This document shows positions 1 to 12,110 of a stretch of DNA of 64,000 nt, in pieces (the stretch's first letter is position 1; each line of letters opens with the position of its first letter). The notes under the pieces were generated by a model. That model did no database searches and had not been told where the DNA came from. It was given only the letters and a program-made list of their open reading frames with translations. The position numbers were made by a program, and so were the translations under genes. The stretch is from Mikania micrantha (lineage: Eukaryota; Streptophyta; Magnoliopsida; Asterales; Asteraceae): assembly GCA_009363875.1 (NCBI GenBank), contig CM018691.1, forward strand, positions 42,529,399 through 42,593,398. The letters are read 5' to 3'.

Positions 1-2131
1 GCTTGGTAATTAAATCCATAGCTATTTGTTCCCACTTCCAGAGCAGAATCTCAGGCTGTTCCAGTAGACCAGACGGTCTCTGGTGTTCCGCCTTTACCTT
101 TGCACACGTCAGACATTGACCGACGTACTCGGCTATGTCTTTCTTCATCCCCGGCCACCAATAAAATCCACGCAAGTCTTGGTACATTTTATCAGCGCCT
201 GGATGGATGGAGTATTTAGTCTTGTGTGCTTCATTGAAGATTAGTCTTCTCATTTCGTCTACCGCCGGGATCCATATACGATCCTGGTAGTAGATCATTC
301 CATCAAGCTTAGTCTCAAGGTGTTTCTCTGCTCCACAGTCAAGTTCTTTCTTCAAGTTTCCTCGATCGACTGATTCTTGTTGTGCCTGAATGATCTTGTC
401 TCGTAAGCTCGTCTGCACAGTCATTCCCATTGCTCTAACGCGCAAGGGTTTGACCCGTTCCTTCCGGCTCAAGGCGTCAGCTACAACGTTCGCCTTTCCC
501 GGATGGTACTTGATCACACAATAGTAATCATTTAGAAGTTCAACCCAACGACGTTGTCGCATGTTGAGTTCCTTCTGATCAAAGATATGCTGCAGACTCT
601 TGTGATCGGTGAATATGGTACACTTGGTGCCATATAAGTAATGTCTCCAAATCTTCAGTGCGAAGATTACAGCTCCCAATTCAAGATCATGAGTAGTGTA
701 GTTCTTCTCATGAACCTTTAACTGCCTTGATGCATAGGCTATGACTTTGTCCCGTTGCATTAGTACACAACCAAGTCCCTGATGAGAGGCATCACAGTAT
801 ACAACAAAGTCATCGCATCCTTCTGGGAGAGATAGGATTGGAGCATTACATAGCTTCTGTTTCAATGTCTGGAAAGCATTCTCTTGTTTCTGCTCCCAGA
901 CGAACGGTTGACTTTTCTGGGTTAACTTAGTGAGAGGCAAGGCTATTTTAGAAAAGTTTGAAATAAACCTTCTGTAATAACCTGCCAATCCCAGAAAAGA
1001 CCGTATCTCCGTCGGTGTCTTCGGAGTATCCCAGTTCTTTATCGCCTCGATCTTGGCAGGATCTACATGAATTCCCTCGCTGTTGATTACAAGACCCAGG
1101 AATTGAACTTCTCTTAGCCAGAATTCACATTTGGAGAATTTGGCATAGAGTTTCTTTTCGTTTAACAGCTCCAAGATCTTCCTGAGGTGTTGCTCATGCT
1201 CTGTTTTGTTCTTGGAATAAATCAGTATGTCATCAATAAAGACAATGACAAACTGATCCAAGTACGGCTTGCACACTCGGTTCATGAGGTCCATGAAAAC
1301 CGCTGGTGCATTTGTCAATCCGAAGGGCATCACCATAAATTCATAATGCCCGTATCTTGTTCGGAAAGCCGTTTTCGGTATGTCTTCGTCTTGAAATCTC
1401 AGCTGATGATATCCAGACCGCAAGTCAATCTTTGAGAAGTATTGAGCCCCTTGCAGTTGGTCAAACAAATCATCAATCCTCAGTAATGGGTACCGATTCT
1501 TGATGGTTAGTTTGTTCAGCTCCCTGTAATCTATGCACATTCTGAATGATCCGTCTTTCTTCTTCACGAACAAAACCGGAGCTCCCCAAGGTGAGTAGCT
1601 CGGTCTGATGAAGCCCATGTCAAGTAATTCCTGTAATTGATTAGACAATTCCTGCATCTCTGAAGGTGCTAACCTGTAAGGAGATTTAGCAACAGGAGTT
1701 GCTCCAGGAATTAAATCAATACGAAACTCTACCGGTCGCACAGGTGGCAAACCTGGTAGGTCTTCAGGAAACACTTCAGGATATTCTTTCACCACCGGTA
1801 CGTCTTGAATCTTCTTCTTATCCTTCTCCTTTTCCACCACATGAGCCAAGAACGCCATGCACTGCTTCTGTAGACACTTACGCGCCTTTATGCAAGAGAT
1901 GATTTTGACACTTCGTTTTGCTTGATCCCCTTTCACCTGCAATACACGATCATTCGGCAATGGAATTCGAAGCAGCTTTTCAGAACAGATGACTTCCACT
2001 CGGTTAGAAGAAAGCCAATCCATTCCAACAATGATGTCGAAACTACCCAACTCCATCGGTATCAAATCGATGGTGAATGTATGACCATTAAGTGTCAATG
2101 GGCAATTTCTATAAACTGTACTAACTGTAAT
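1..2131 (-). pseudogene. Gypsy pol: protease C-terminus, RT, RNase H, integrase N-terminus
   Basis: I translated the minus strand from 2131 to 1 and found no stop in about 710 codons. Visible in order: protease tail (DIIVGMDWL); reverse transcriptase with FVKKKDGSFRMCIDYRELNK, IDLRSGYHQL and the catalytic FIDDILIYSKN; RNase H with YCDASHQGLG and TDHKSLQHI, ending YHPGKANVVADALSRK; then the integrase HHCC region (YWWPGMKKDI, CLTCAKVK). The integrase core, and any chromodomain, lie beyond base 1. Upstream, in the same frame, a TAG at 2134-2132 cuts this part off from gag-protease, so the polyprotein could only be made by readthrough. Catalytic residues of RT look intact. Confidence 0.93.
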
Positions 2132-3603
2132 CTATTTCCCGTTAGCTACTTCTATAATGTAAGGGGAATCTAACTGTTCTTCTATAGAATCTAATAAATC
2201 AGTAGAGATAAAACTCTGATCCGCACCAGTGTCAAATAGAACAGATGCATAAAAGTCATGTAAGAGAAACGTACCAGTGACCACATTTGGGTCCTGGCGT
2301 GCAGCTGGTGCTCTAATGGCAAAGGCTCGTCCACGAGGAGCTTGAACTGCCTGTTGAGCCTTCTTCGGGCAGTTCTTTGCAAAGTGGCCTTGTTCGCCAC
2401 AGTTGAAGCATCCACCGTAGTTCTGATTAGCTGGTGGAGGAATAGTCAAAGCAGCATTGTTGACTGTTGGATTTGGTGTAAATCTGCACTGTTGGACCCA
2501 GTGCCCTTTTCTTCCACACCCTGTGCATTGACGGTACTGGTTGCTTGCAGCATGGTGGTACTGGCACTTAGTACACAAAGGATGTGGGCCAGTATACTGT
2601 TTCTTGGGCACATTTTGTTGTGCCATGGCTACTTGGTTGAGGGGAGTAGCTACCGTGTAGTTTTTGATGAATTTCTGCTTCTTCTTCTGGTGTTGTTGAT
2701 GATGAGGTTTCTTTGAAGACTCTTCCTTGCGTTTGCCGGTGTCAGCCTCTTTCTTTAAAACTCCAGAGGCTACCATCAGATCAGTGATTTTTCCAGACAA
2801 TCTCACTACAGATTCGACAGTGGTAGGGTTGGCTGAAACAACCATTCCCTGAATGCAGGCGGGGAGTCCACTTACATATCTGTCTATCCTCTTTTCTAAA
2901 GTTGGTACCATGTCCGGCACCAAAGCAACTAACTCGTGATAACGAGTAGTGTACCCCATATGATCTGCCCCCTTCATCACATGGTTAGATAATTCAACCT
3001 CTAGTTTCTGCAACTCGTTCTTGGGGCAGAATTCTGTTCTCAGCAGCGTCTTGAAGTCTTCCCATGGCATGGCCGTAGCTTCTTCTCTTCCCCGGCATTG
3101 ATCTGACCGTTCCACCAGGTCAGAACCTGTTTGTTGAATGTTCCAGATGAGTAGCGGACCTTGTGGTGTGCTGGACAGCTACAGAGGTCCAGAGTTGTCT
3201 CGATCTTCTCAATCCATTGGATTAATCCAACGGCTCCCTCAGACCCACTAAAGCTGGGTGGTTTACATCCTACAAAGGATTTGTAGGAGTAATGCGATGA
3301 ACCTCCAGTATTTCCACTGGCTTCTCCAGATGAGTTGCCAATGTTGTTGATTTCATTGCGGAGACGAAGGAACATCTCCGGTATTGCTTCGTGCATTTAA
3401 TTGGTCATCTGGCTACTCAGTAACGTCACCAGGGCAATGGTAGCAGGATCCAAGGTAGGTGTTGTACCTGAACTAGATGGTTGAGTAATCAGAGGAGGTG
3501 GAGGAGGTGGTGGTGGTGAATCATTTGGCGACGGTGTGGAGGAGTGTGGAGCCAAGTCTTGTGGTGGTAGAGGTAACAAGGGTGGTTGTCTTCGCGGCGA
3601 CAT
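2132..3603 (-). pseudogene. Gypsy gag and protease N-terminus, disrupted
   Basis: The likely start is the ATG at 3603 (MSPRRQPP, followed by a proline-rich leader). The frame reads through a TAA at 3399-3397, then a capsid region (KPPSFSGSEGAVGL, LTWWNGQI). It then needs a frameshift near 3085-3100 to continue as EEATAMPWEDFKTLL, FCPKNELQKLEVEL. Two zinc knuckles follow (CTGCGRKGHWVQQC and CFNCGEQGHFAKNC), then the aspartic protease motif LFDTGAD. A TAG at 2134-2132 follows ANGK inside the protease. There are thus three lesions in about 490 codons; none is at a position where plant elements normally recode. Confidence 0.9.
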
Positions 3604-3759
3604 TCTGATCATAACCAATAAAGTTATCGGTTAGTGCAATGACCGAATACAGAAGACAACATGCAAATAAATCGTAATTCCTGTGTTCTCTATATGCAGG
3701 GTCCCTAGGTTATAGTCTAGGCCAAACCATTTAAATAAGTGACCTATATTTCTCTATAA

Positions 3760-3776
3760 CCATGGCTCTGATACCA
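3760..3776 (-). other. Primer-binding site (initiator Met tRNA type) of the Gypsy element
   Basis: The minus strand reads TGGTATCAGAGCCATGG, the usual plant match to the 3' end of initiator methionine tRNA. It starts 4 nt after the LTR end TGTGACA. This fixes both the orientation of the element and the inner LTR boundary at 3780. Confidence 0.92.
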
Positions 3777-3779
3777 ATC

Positions 3780-6700
3780 TGTCACACCCCGAGCCGGCGG
3801 GGTAGGATCGGGTTTCCCCGACGGCGGAAGGTTCCCGGGGCGCGATATCGAGAGTGATAATCGAAATGATCAGATTGTTTACATTGCACATGATATATAA
3901 ATGAGAAACTTGCTAAAATAAAATAGAATTACAAAGTTAAATTACATCAGTTAAGTTTATAATTTAACAAGTTAAATCTACTATCACATCATAAATCTTC
4001 AATCTTGTATATGCACAAGATATACAAAATAACTGTGTATGATGTCCAAAAGTATGCAGGTCCAAAAAGCTAGGTCCTCTATATGTAACCTAGTCCAAAA
4101 GAAACAACTCTTCAGTTGACCTGTTCGTCACCTGAGAAGCCATGCAAAAATAAAGTAAACACATGGTTGGTGAGTTCATATAGTTTAGTAATTGAAAATG
4201 ATTTGAAAACCTCTTTCGGTAAAGACCCTAACCTCATTAACTTCACATGTAATATCCATATCGTATGCTTATATATAGGGCATACCCCTGAGTCGAGCCT
4301 ACAAACCCCCCAGACGCCGTCCCACCACATACTAATACGCATATGACACTGTTGTTAATGATAATTAAGCATTTTTACCCTACACACCTCTGATTTAGAT
4401 TATGCTTTCCAAAATTTGATTTACCTTTGATTCTCTTGAGTTCATCTTAGATACATGATTTCCCAAAAGTCAGTGATAGAAATAAAATGTTAAATATTTA
4501 ATTAAATAAATAAATAAAACATTTAAATACAACTAAGACATGATGATTGGGCCTTATTTGACTCAATCAATTAGACTTAGTTGTTGGTGGTTGTCCAAGT
4601 TGTAACCTCTCACACGTGACCCATACCAGGCATAACTCACAAGGAGTATACCTGGGCGTGACGGGATTTTAATGATGCCCATACAGCTTGACCCAATGGT
4701 CTTCTGTACCTGAAGGGACTTTACGGATATCCTTTGATTCTTGATCTCTTTGATTCTCTTGATTTTGACTTTGATATTGATTTCATTTGATAGTTCACGT
4801 TATTGCCCATATAGCTTGACTACAAGAGTCTACTATACCTGAAGGGACTTTATGTGTGTTACACGTGGTCTTGATTCCCTATACAACTGACATCCACCTT
4901 AACTCAAATATTAATGATTTCATTAGATTATAATGATTTCATTATTTCAATGATTCACACACATTTATGATTTCTGATTCCTTGAGTCTCTTGATCTTGA
5001 TCTTTAGAATTTCCATGATTCACAATGATAATTGATTCTTGATTATGATTCCTTGTTCTCAGATCCCACACTGAATTTGGTTTCCTTTGAATATGATCTT
5101 TTGTTTTAGTTCCTTTGATTTCACTTTGAATTTAGATTCTTGAATTTGAGCTTGATGGACTAAGGGTTTATTTAGAGTTTACATTTAAAGTATTACTCAT
5201 AAGAGTAATTTAATTAACTTGATAATTTGATCTGTTTAATAATTACCTAGACAGGAGTCTAGGAGTATCAACAAACATATATATGTAAACATATAATAAA
5301 TAAAAGCATTTAAATAAACAATTTAAATAAAACAGTTTACGCATGCTTCTCAGCCCCGCGTTTTAAAACAAAAATGTTAGAAAAGGAGCAATGAACTCAC
5401 CTGTGCTGCTATGTAAATGATCTAACACAAATGCTCGCTCTTTTTGTAGCTTAGGTTTCTTCAGTTCCTGAGTTATTTTATAAGAATTCGAATATAATAA
5501 GTACGCGTAGTAGTCGTCGTGTCTAAGTCTTTGTCTTGGTGTGTGTAACTAAGTGTCCTAGTACTAAGTGTATCTATGATCTAATCTAACTTAGTTACCC
5601 TTTTATGACCCCAAATCCCATGTTTAATTACAATCACTTACTTTTAAATTTTACAAAAATTTGGGCAGAGTTTCCTTTGTTTTCTGTTAAAATCCAGACA
5701 ATTATATTGTCTCTTTTACAATCAAATCTCAAACAATTTAATCACAACAAGTCTTTAAACCAAAACATTACAATTAACGTCCATTTTAATTCAATATTAA
5801 GTCAGAATCATTTAATGAAATCTAACAAGTTACAATTAGGTTTATTTTATAAAAATCTCATTACTTGAGTTTAAGTATCATTTAAATGGGTGTTGGGCTT
5901 AATTAAGCCCCATTGGCCCACTTAAGCCCAATTGACAATACCTGATTTCTAATTGATTAGAAGACTTGAGCTTTTGTCTCTCATGATCATATAAGAAGGT
6001 TATCCGGTTGTTAAGCCATCTTATGCCCATTAACAACTCATGTGAAGTTGTTATGGTGTGTTAAAATTACCTTATTATAGTAATCACTAATACATGTCTT
6101 TATACTTAAAGTTTAATGGTTACCCCTTAATGCAACTCATAGGATTCAATCATCATAAGAGCTTAGGTTAATAGCCGACCAATCATTTCTTAAGCCCTTA
6201 ACACTAGCTGTGATAACCCTTGATCCCACATTACCCTAATTAAACAACTTTTAGGTTCGGCATCCCTCTAGGGCAGCGAACCTTTTAGAAATGGTTCTCA
6301 TGGTTCGGCCATCATTCTCTCACCAACGAACCTTTAAGGTTTGTTTCCACTACCCCACCTACGAACCTTTTGGGTTCCCCCATGGAGCTTGTTGTCCTAA
6401 GGTTCGGTTAGTGCATGGTTCGGCTGAGAGTATAGGTTCGTCGTCTAGGTTCGTGAGTTACAGCTTCTAGTTGCCGAGTAGGGTTCGGCCATCCCTTGCA
6501 TGGAGGTTCGCGAATCCATGCACAAAAGGGTTCGTCACCCCCAAAGGTTCGGCCAACTGTAGCATGGTTCGGTTGCAGGATCTTGGTCAGAACCAACAGG
6601 TTCGTTGCTCAGCCCACAGGGTTCGTTGCAGATGGGATCACAGGTTCGTTAAAGACATCGAAGGTTCGGCTCAGCCTTAAGAGGTTCGGCCACCCTAACG

Positions 6701-7771
6701 AACCTGCATCAGCTCCCAATCTCACGAACCTGTGAAACTAATCCCCATTTCGACCTTAACTTGTTACACTTTAGTTTCCAATGTGTCTAGTTGTTCATAT
6801 GTATTTATCTATGTGTTTTGTGAGTGTGTAGATCGATTAAAATCATCAAACAAGAAGGGGTTCGTGTCATACCCTAAAACCGAATTTAAAGGGGTCCTTT
6901 ACCTTAGATCTCGTGGATGGAAGCTCGAAATACTTGTACTTCTGTAATCTACAAGATGAGAGGATCGTAATGACACCAACTATGCTCGATTCCGGCTAGA
7001 AATGAAGGAGATCCTCTAGAGAGAAGGTGGAGAACAATTTCTTAGAGAGAGAGAAAGAGGTGTAAAACGTGAATGAGGGAAGGAAGAGGGGTGGAATGGG
7101 TTGGTGTGGTCATTTATGACCACATTAATTACCCATGAATACCCGGTTGTTCAGTCTCGATCGGTTTCTCGTAAAAATGCCGTTTCTCGTGATTTTAGTC
7201 ACGAGACGACACGATTTATAATAATAGAATTTATAATATTATTCTAAGTTGTGATTCCTAATAAATTAACTAATATCTTCTTTTTATTTTAATTCTTAAA
7301 ATATTAATTAACTGTTTAAATCGAAATGTACGGTCGTCGCGCGTATTCGTTCGAATCGTCACCCGTACGAACACGACGATAACTATACTTTTCAATATTG
7401 TTTTCTAATTATTGGAGATTATTCAGAACGTTAAATCTTCAGATATATTCGCACATATCGTCACCTATACGAATAACCCGTCAATTTGGCATTCACATAA
7501 CAACATCCTTTGTTTTGTTCCGTAAAGTCTCGCATACGTTTATACATAATAAGTCCTAACAAATAATTACATGATGGTTCTATGTTGCCAGATAATTATC
7601 TGACTCAAGAACCCTATTTCTGAACTTTTTTTTCTGAATTGAATCTGAACTATGCTATGATAATATGTAATTAAAATGATATACAATTGATAACTGAAAT
7701 ATGTACCTGATTTACTGTTCCTGTACTGTAGAGATCACTGTTCCGGTGACGATTCCGGCACTGATGTTACA
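3780..7771 (-). repeat. 5' LTR of the Gypsy element (about 4.0 kb)
   Basis: The minus strand starts TGTAACATCAGTGCCGG at 7771 and ends GGTGTGACA at 3780, giving TG...CA termini with the primer-binding site directly inside. The length of 3992 bp is large for an LTR but known for Tekay-like elements. The interior contains no credible gene; short open frames in it are incidental. It contains the GGTTCG array described separately. The outer duplication cannot be confirmed because the other end of the element is not present. Confidence 0.85.
6253..6735. repeat. GGTTCG motif array inside the Gypsy LTR
   Basis: By eye there are about 16 copies of GGTTCG and about five of the reverse complement CGAACC within 480 bases, often extended to AGGTTCGGCCA. 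Spacing varies from 15 to 50 bases, so this is an interspersed motif array, not a simple tandem repeat. It is markedly more GC-rich than the rest of the LTR. Open frames across it are by-products. Confidence 0.8.
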
Positions 7772-8062
7772 TTTGGTTCAACTAAATAATTTTCTTATCC
7801 TAAAAACTTAAGAAAATTTATTAACCATTAGATTATGAGATCACATTTAAGAGGAAAAATTCAAAATTTTAGGGGGCAAACTTGTTGAAACATAATTTAG
7901 TCATGATCACTTTCCCTCCACATTTTTTAAACGTCATAACTTTTACCAACGATATTATTTTTAAAAAAAATATATCATAAAAACAAACATTTTTTATCAT
8001 TAAAATTAAAATATTGTTGCTATAAAAAATGAATTTTTTTCAATTCATTGTGTCTAATTATC
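7772..8062. other. AT-rich flank of the Gypsy element, nothing recognised
   Basis: Sequence outside the LTR end, starting TTTGGTTCAAC. It is AT-rich, with no reading frame, repeat or motif that I recognise. Confidence 0.5.
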
Positions 8063-8500
8063 GTCATTGTGTCTTTCTTAAACGTTTGTTTATAATTATC
8101 TTTTTTGTGTTTTTCTACAGGTAATTATGCTTTATTAAAGATAATTCTGTTATTAATACTCGTCATTGTGTCATCTTTGCTTTGACATTATGTATTCTGC
8201 AACATAATTGTGTCCTAAATTATTCTAGAAAACACAATATTGAGCAGGAAACACAAAAGAAACAATGACATATACAAAAGAAATAATGCCTTATACTAAA
8301 GACACAATAAGCTATACAAAATTGTTTATGCTCGTCATTGTGTCTTTTTAACAGGCAATTATGTCTTATTTTAATATCGTTTTGTTATTCATACCCATCA
8401 TTGTGTCATCCTTGCTTGATATTATGTATTTTACCACATCATTGTGTCTTAAATTGTTTAAAAACACAACATGGAACAGAAAAACAAAAGACACAATGAC
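8063..8500. repeat. Imperfect direct duplication with CATTGTGTC motifs (possible fold-back element)
   Basis: A block beginning CGTCATTGTGTC at 8063 recurs from about 8334. The two copies share ACAGG(T/C)AATTATG, TCATTGTGTCATC and a tail of AACACAAAAGA, with an offset of about 234 bases between matching positions. Both copies contain CATTGTGTC and its complement GACACAATG, so the block can also fold back on itself. No coding potential. I cannot assign a transposon family. Confidence 0.5.
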
Positions 8501-10115
8501 CATTTATAAGATGCCAATTTTCATCCACTTAAATTTCTAAATTTTCATATTTACCACTTTTGCGATGTAAGTAAAAATTTTCATCGACTTTTGCGACGAG
8601 CAACTTTCTAAGCATACACTTTTAAATAGATATACAATGCATAATTAACATTACTTACATAAGTTAAACGTTATATTATGCATGCTTATTATAGATATAT
8701 AATCAACACTCCTTACATAAATTAAAGAAACTAAAATCAATTCGAACAGAAGGACGCTTATGATCATCATTTGATTCATTTTGAGCATCATATCTAAACA
8801 AATTTAAGCTCTTCTGATTTAGTCTAAAGCATGCTAGACTAATACATGTTAATTTAGATGCTCTGCGAATATTAAATTACTTTAAACATTCAATATATGT
8901 GATAACATGAGAATGAGTTGCATGTTTATAATTTTATGAACTTAACTTCATTTACTTAAAAAGGATAACTTTAAAGGACCACTAAAATAGAACATAATTC
9001 TATTCGGTTCATATGAGGAGAATTCATGGAGTAGTGTATACGATGAACTCAATGACACAAAGATATAAATGTTTGATATCATATCACAGGTGTCAAAGTT
9101 ATCAAAAGAGAAAATTATTCAAACTTAATCAGAGTGCAAGAAATGTGGGGAGGAGAAGCCAAATGGTATTTGATAAATTTCTCAACCTCTTGTGAAAAAA
9201 GAACTTTTCACACTTAAGACAACTATATCTTAATAATTGAACGATGGTTATCCAATAAGACTCAAATGTGGGGTAGCTTGCACTTAAGACAAGTATGTGA
9301 AAGATTTGGTAATAAGGATTTTAGTAATCCAAGTAAATATTGTTAACTTATGACCAAATAGGGAACATGATTGAGTCAATCAAGTTGATTGATTCAAATG
9401 CCAATCGATAAAATTCAAATTCTAGTTGGATATATGAAAGAGTTTACCAAAGGCATGGTGAAAACGTGTTTAGTCTTGAAATGAGTTTCAAACCATTCCA
9501 TAGACATGCTAATATAACTAGGTCCAAGTTGAGATCACATGTTATCGTCTTATGAATTGACAAAAGGACTAGACTAGTGACTTGTGAGTCAAGAACACGC
9601 TAGAAAAACTTATCACAGTTACAAATTATCGTTGTTGACTTGGTGAAGCTAAAGATAATGTTTTGGATCCAACAACATGAGGGTTAGTGAGAGATTAAGT
9701 TTAGGAATGTGACTAAATCCCATGTAAAGAGATATTTGAAAAAAAAAACTAAGCTAGTTGATTGGAGATCCCAAGATTTAGGTTTAATAGGACAAATTAA
9801 CTCATATATCTAGGGTGGTCACTGTGGGGGCATAGTCGTACAATTGATGTATAAGTTAATATATGTGTTGATATATATACCCTCCTAAACTGTAAAAGGG
9901 TGTTTAAATAGTCGTAGCCCATTCCTATAACAATCAATGACATTTTATGTGAGGCAAAACAAAATATATGGTTAATGATCTGTGTAAATCATGATAACCA
10001 AAATGCTTTTAATGATTTGTGGACAAATCACCTATGTTAGAGAGAAGTGAGGTCGCTATGAATGAAATTATGGGCATAATTCATAGAGCTCGTGCAAACC
10101 ATATAGTGTTCCATG
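8501..10115. other. Unassigned AT-rich sequence
   Basis: No protein family, RNA gene or clear repeat boundary was found here. A 60-codon open frame at 9013-9195 has no recognisable motif and no coding signature. The stretch may be a decayed retrotransposon remnant. Confidence 0.4.
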
Positions 10116-10130
10116 TAGTGGTGCACAAAA

Positions 10131-10390
10131 AAACCGGTTAACCGACCTGGACCGTTTTTGGACCGGTTAGAAACCGGTTATTGGACCGGTTTGGGCTACC
10201 AGTTTGGACCAACTGAAAAAACCGATGGTCTTAGACCGGTTCTTAGATTTTTGGGGGAAACCGGTTTGTAACCGGTTAAAGCAAGACCGGTTTTTGGACC
10301 GGTTAACCGGTTTGGGATTCAAAAACTAGCCGTTGCTAGTCGTTGGGTGGAGAATCTAGCCGTTGGGACCGGTTTAACCGTTTAACCGAT
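10131..10390. repeat. Subterminal ACCGGTT array of the hAT element
   Basis: Many copies of ACCGGTT, GACCGGTT and AACCGGTTA occur in 260 bases, several overlapping their own reverse complement (ACCGGT is palindromic). Dense short motifs next to one terminus are the usual transposase-binding zone of hAT elements; binding here is inferred. Confidence 0.75.
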
Positions 10391-10461
10391 CGTGGGGAAA
10401 AAACTAGCTGTTTCTAGCCTTTTTAAACCTTTTTTTGTACTATTTTGCCCCTAAACATAAG

Positions 10462-10470
10462 TATAAATAG
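10462..10470 (+). promoter_or_regulatory. TATA box of the hAT transposase gene
   Basis: TATAAATAG lies about 160 bases before the first transposase ATG (10632), between the subterminal array and a CT-rich leader with CACAACATCTC repeats. The position suits a core promoter. Confidence 0.6.
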
Positions 10471-10631
10471 ATGGGGATTATTTTGGTTTGATCACACAAC
10501 ATCTCACAACATCTCTTCTTCATAAACGCTCGAAAACGATCATAAACGCTCAAAAAACGATCACCTACTTCTCGATTCAATCTCTTCTTCTATTACGCAT
10601 TGACGCTATTAATTCAATTTCTATTCCATCC

Positions 10632-11863
10632 ATGGCAAGCTCACGAAGTGCTTAAAGTTCCGTTGGTGTTGGTGCATCCACTTTAACCGAACCAACCGTT
10701 GTTAGAATCAAAACTACAACGAGGAACAAAGATCTATTTCAACATTTCGACTTATGCGAAATATTAAACGGTGTCGATAAGGCACGGTGCAAAGATTGCT
10801 GTATTTTTCTTAAACCGGAATCTAATTCTACTTTAAGAAGCCATTTGACGAAGCATTGTGTTGTGGTAAAAAATAATCCGATAAACGATCACCGAGTGTG
10901 GGGTTTGGAATTTCGATCCCGACATGGTTCGTGAAATGATGGGAAACTTAATAATTCAAGAAAGTTTGCCTTTCAATCATTTTGACAACCCACGATTGAC
11001 GAGGATGGTTCAAAAGGCGCTACAACCACGATACCATCAAGTAAGTCTTTACACTATTAGACGTGATTGTTTGAAACGTTGGCGTCACGAAACAAGAATT
11101 AATTTTGGGTTTTCAAAATTTAAAAACCGGGTTAACTTAACAACGGATGTTTGGTCGAAACCTCACGGTTTGCCTGAATCGTACCTTTGCGTTACCGCGC
11201 ATTAGATTGATCCCGATTCATGCCAAATGATGAAACGTACGATTGCCTTCGAAATGTTTCCGTATCCTCACACGAGGGACCATTTGGTTTACATGTTAGA
11301 TGGAATAATACAAACATTTTACTTACAAGATAAAATAGTTTCAATAAGTTTTGATAATGCTTCAAATAATACTGATGCGGTTCAAAAGTTAAAAATTAAA
11401 TATAAACCGACATGCAACGGTGCTTTTTTTTCTTACTAGATGTGTTGCGCACATCATTAACTTGGTTGTGAGTGATGCTTTTGCGGTTCCTGAAATGAAA
11501 AAGTTAAAAGAAAAGTTTAAACAACTGTTAAAGATGTTTTTTTGGCAAGCCGTAGAAGATATACGAAATATCAAAAATTTTGTGAGGATAGGAACTCCCT
11601 CTTTTTAAGTCAGTGTTGGGACGTACCAATAAGATGGAATTTGACTTGGCGTATGTTTAACAACGTCGTACGACAAAGGGAAACCTTGGGAGTATTTCAT
11701 AGAAATTTAGTCCAACAACGTAAGACTAAGTCTTTTAATAGCCGATGTTGGACCACCATACAGGAATTCACTAGTTTATTTGAAACTTTTAAAAATGCAA
11801 CAATTATTTTATCGGGTGTTTATTATCTCATGTCTTGTTTGGTTCTTCAACTAATCAAATCTT
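10632..11863 (+). pseudogene. hAT transposase (BED finger, RICESLEEPER-like), broken
   Basis: ATG at 10632 is followed after seven codons by TAA. The frame then gives a BED-type zinc finger (CKDCCIFLKP, LRSHLTKHC). A frameshift before FDPDMVREMM leads to the hAT core (RINFGFSKFKNRVNLTTDVW). A TAG at 11203 stands where the family has Trp (AH*IDPDS). A slip in a T run near 11426 is followed by RCVAHIINLVV, then another shift near 11600 to CWDVPIRWNLTW. The C-terminal dimerisation segment is missing. At least five lesions make this a clear pseudogene. Confidence 0.85.
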
Positions 11864-12110
11864 AAACTAATAATTAATAAAACCTAATAAAGCCTTAAAC
11901 TAATCAAACTAATAACTAATAAAACCCTAATCAAACCTTAAACTAATAATTAATAAACCCTAATAAAACCTTAAACTAATCAAACTAGTATTAAACTAAT
12001 AATTAATAAAACCATATTCAAACCTTAAATCAATCAAACCTTAAACTAATAATTAATAAACCCTAATAAAACCTTAAACTAATCAAACATACTATTATTT
12101 TAATAAAAAC
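11849..12110. repeat. AT-rich minisatellite with CCTTAAACTAAT and ACCCTAAT units
   Basis: Units such as CCTTAAACTAATCAAAC and AATAAACCCTAATAAAACC repeat about six times with irregular spacing. It begins exactly where the hAT transposase stops. The CCCTAA cores look like degenerate plant telomere repeat, but the unit is longer and mixed. Confidence 0.65.

Larger units (their letters stand above)
1..7771 (-). mobile_element. Ty3/Gypsy LTR retrotransposon, Tekay-like, 5' part
   Basis: Read on the minus strand the order is LTR (7771-3780), primer-binding site, gag, protease, reverse transcriptase, RNase H and the start of integrase, running off the left edge. Gag before PR-RT-RH-IN is the Gypsy order. 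The very long LTR and the gag sequence (KPPSFSGSEGAVGL, two CCHC knuckles) suit the Tekay/Del chromoviruses, though the chromodomain lies outside the window. The element is inactive as it stands: gag has a stop and a frameshift, and protease has a stop. The rest of pol is open, so it is fairly young. The 3' LTR is not in the window, so LTR divergence cannot be judged. Confidence 0.92.
10116..11863 (+). mobile_element. hAT DNA transposon, 3'-truncated
   Basis: The left end TAGTGGTGCACAAAA resembles hAT termini, followed by an ACCGGTT-rich subterminal zone, a TATA box and a broken RICESLEEPER-type transposase. The right side breaks into an AT-rich tandem repeat at about 11850, before the C-terminal dimerisation region. 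No right terminal repeat or 8-bp duplication was found. Confidence 0.75.

Noticed and set aside
1187..2716. Plus-strand open frames of 67-124 codons over 1.2-2.7 kb
   Set aside because: They lie antisense to the clear Gypsy gag-pol reading on the minus strand and have no domain of their own.
6408..6947. Several frames over the GGTTCG array as LTR-encoded proteins
   Set aside because: They follow the repeat motif in different phases and have no conserved content.
9013..9195. Short plus-strand frame as a host gene
   Set aside because: 60 codons, no motif, no promoter or conserved context.
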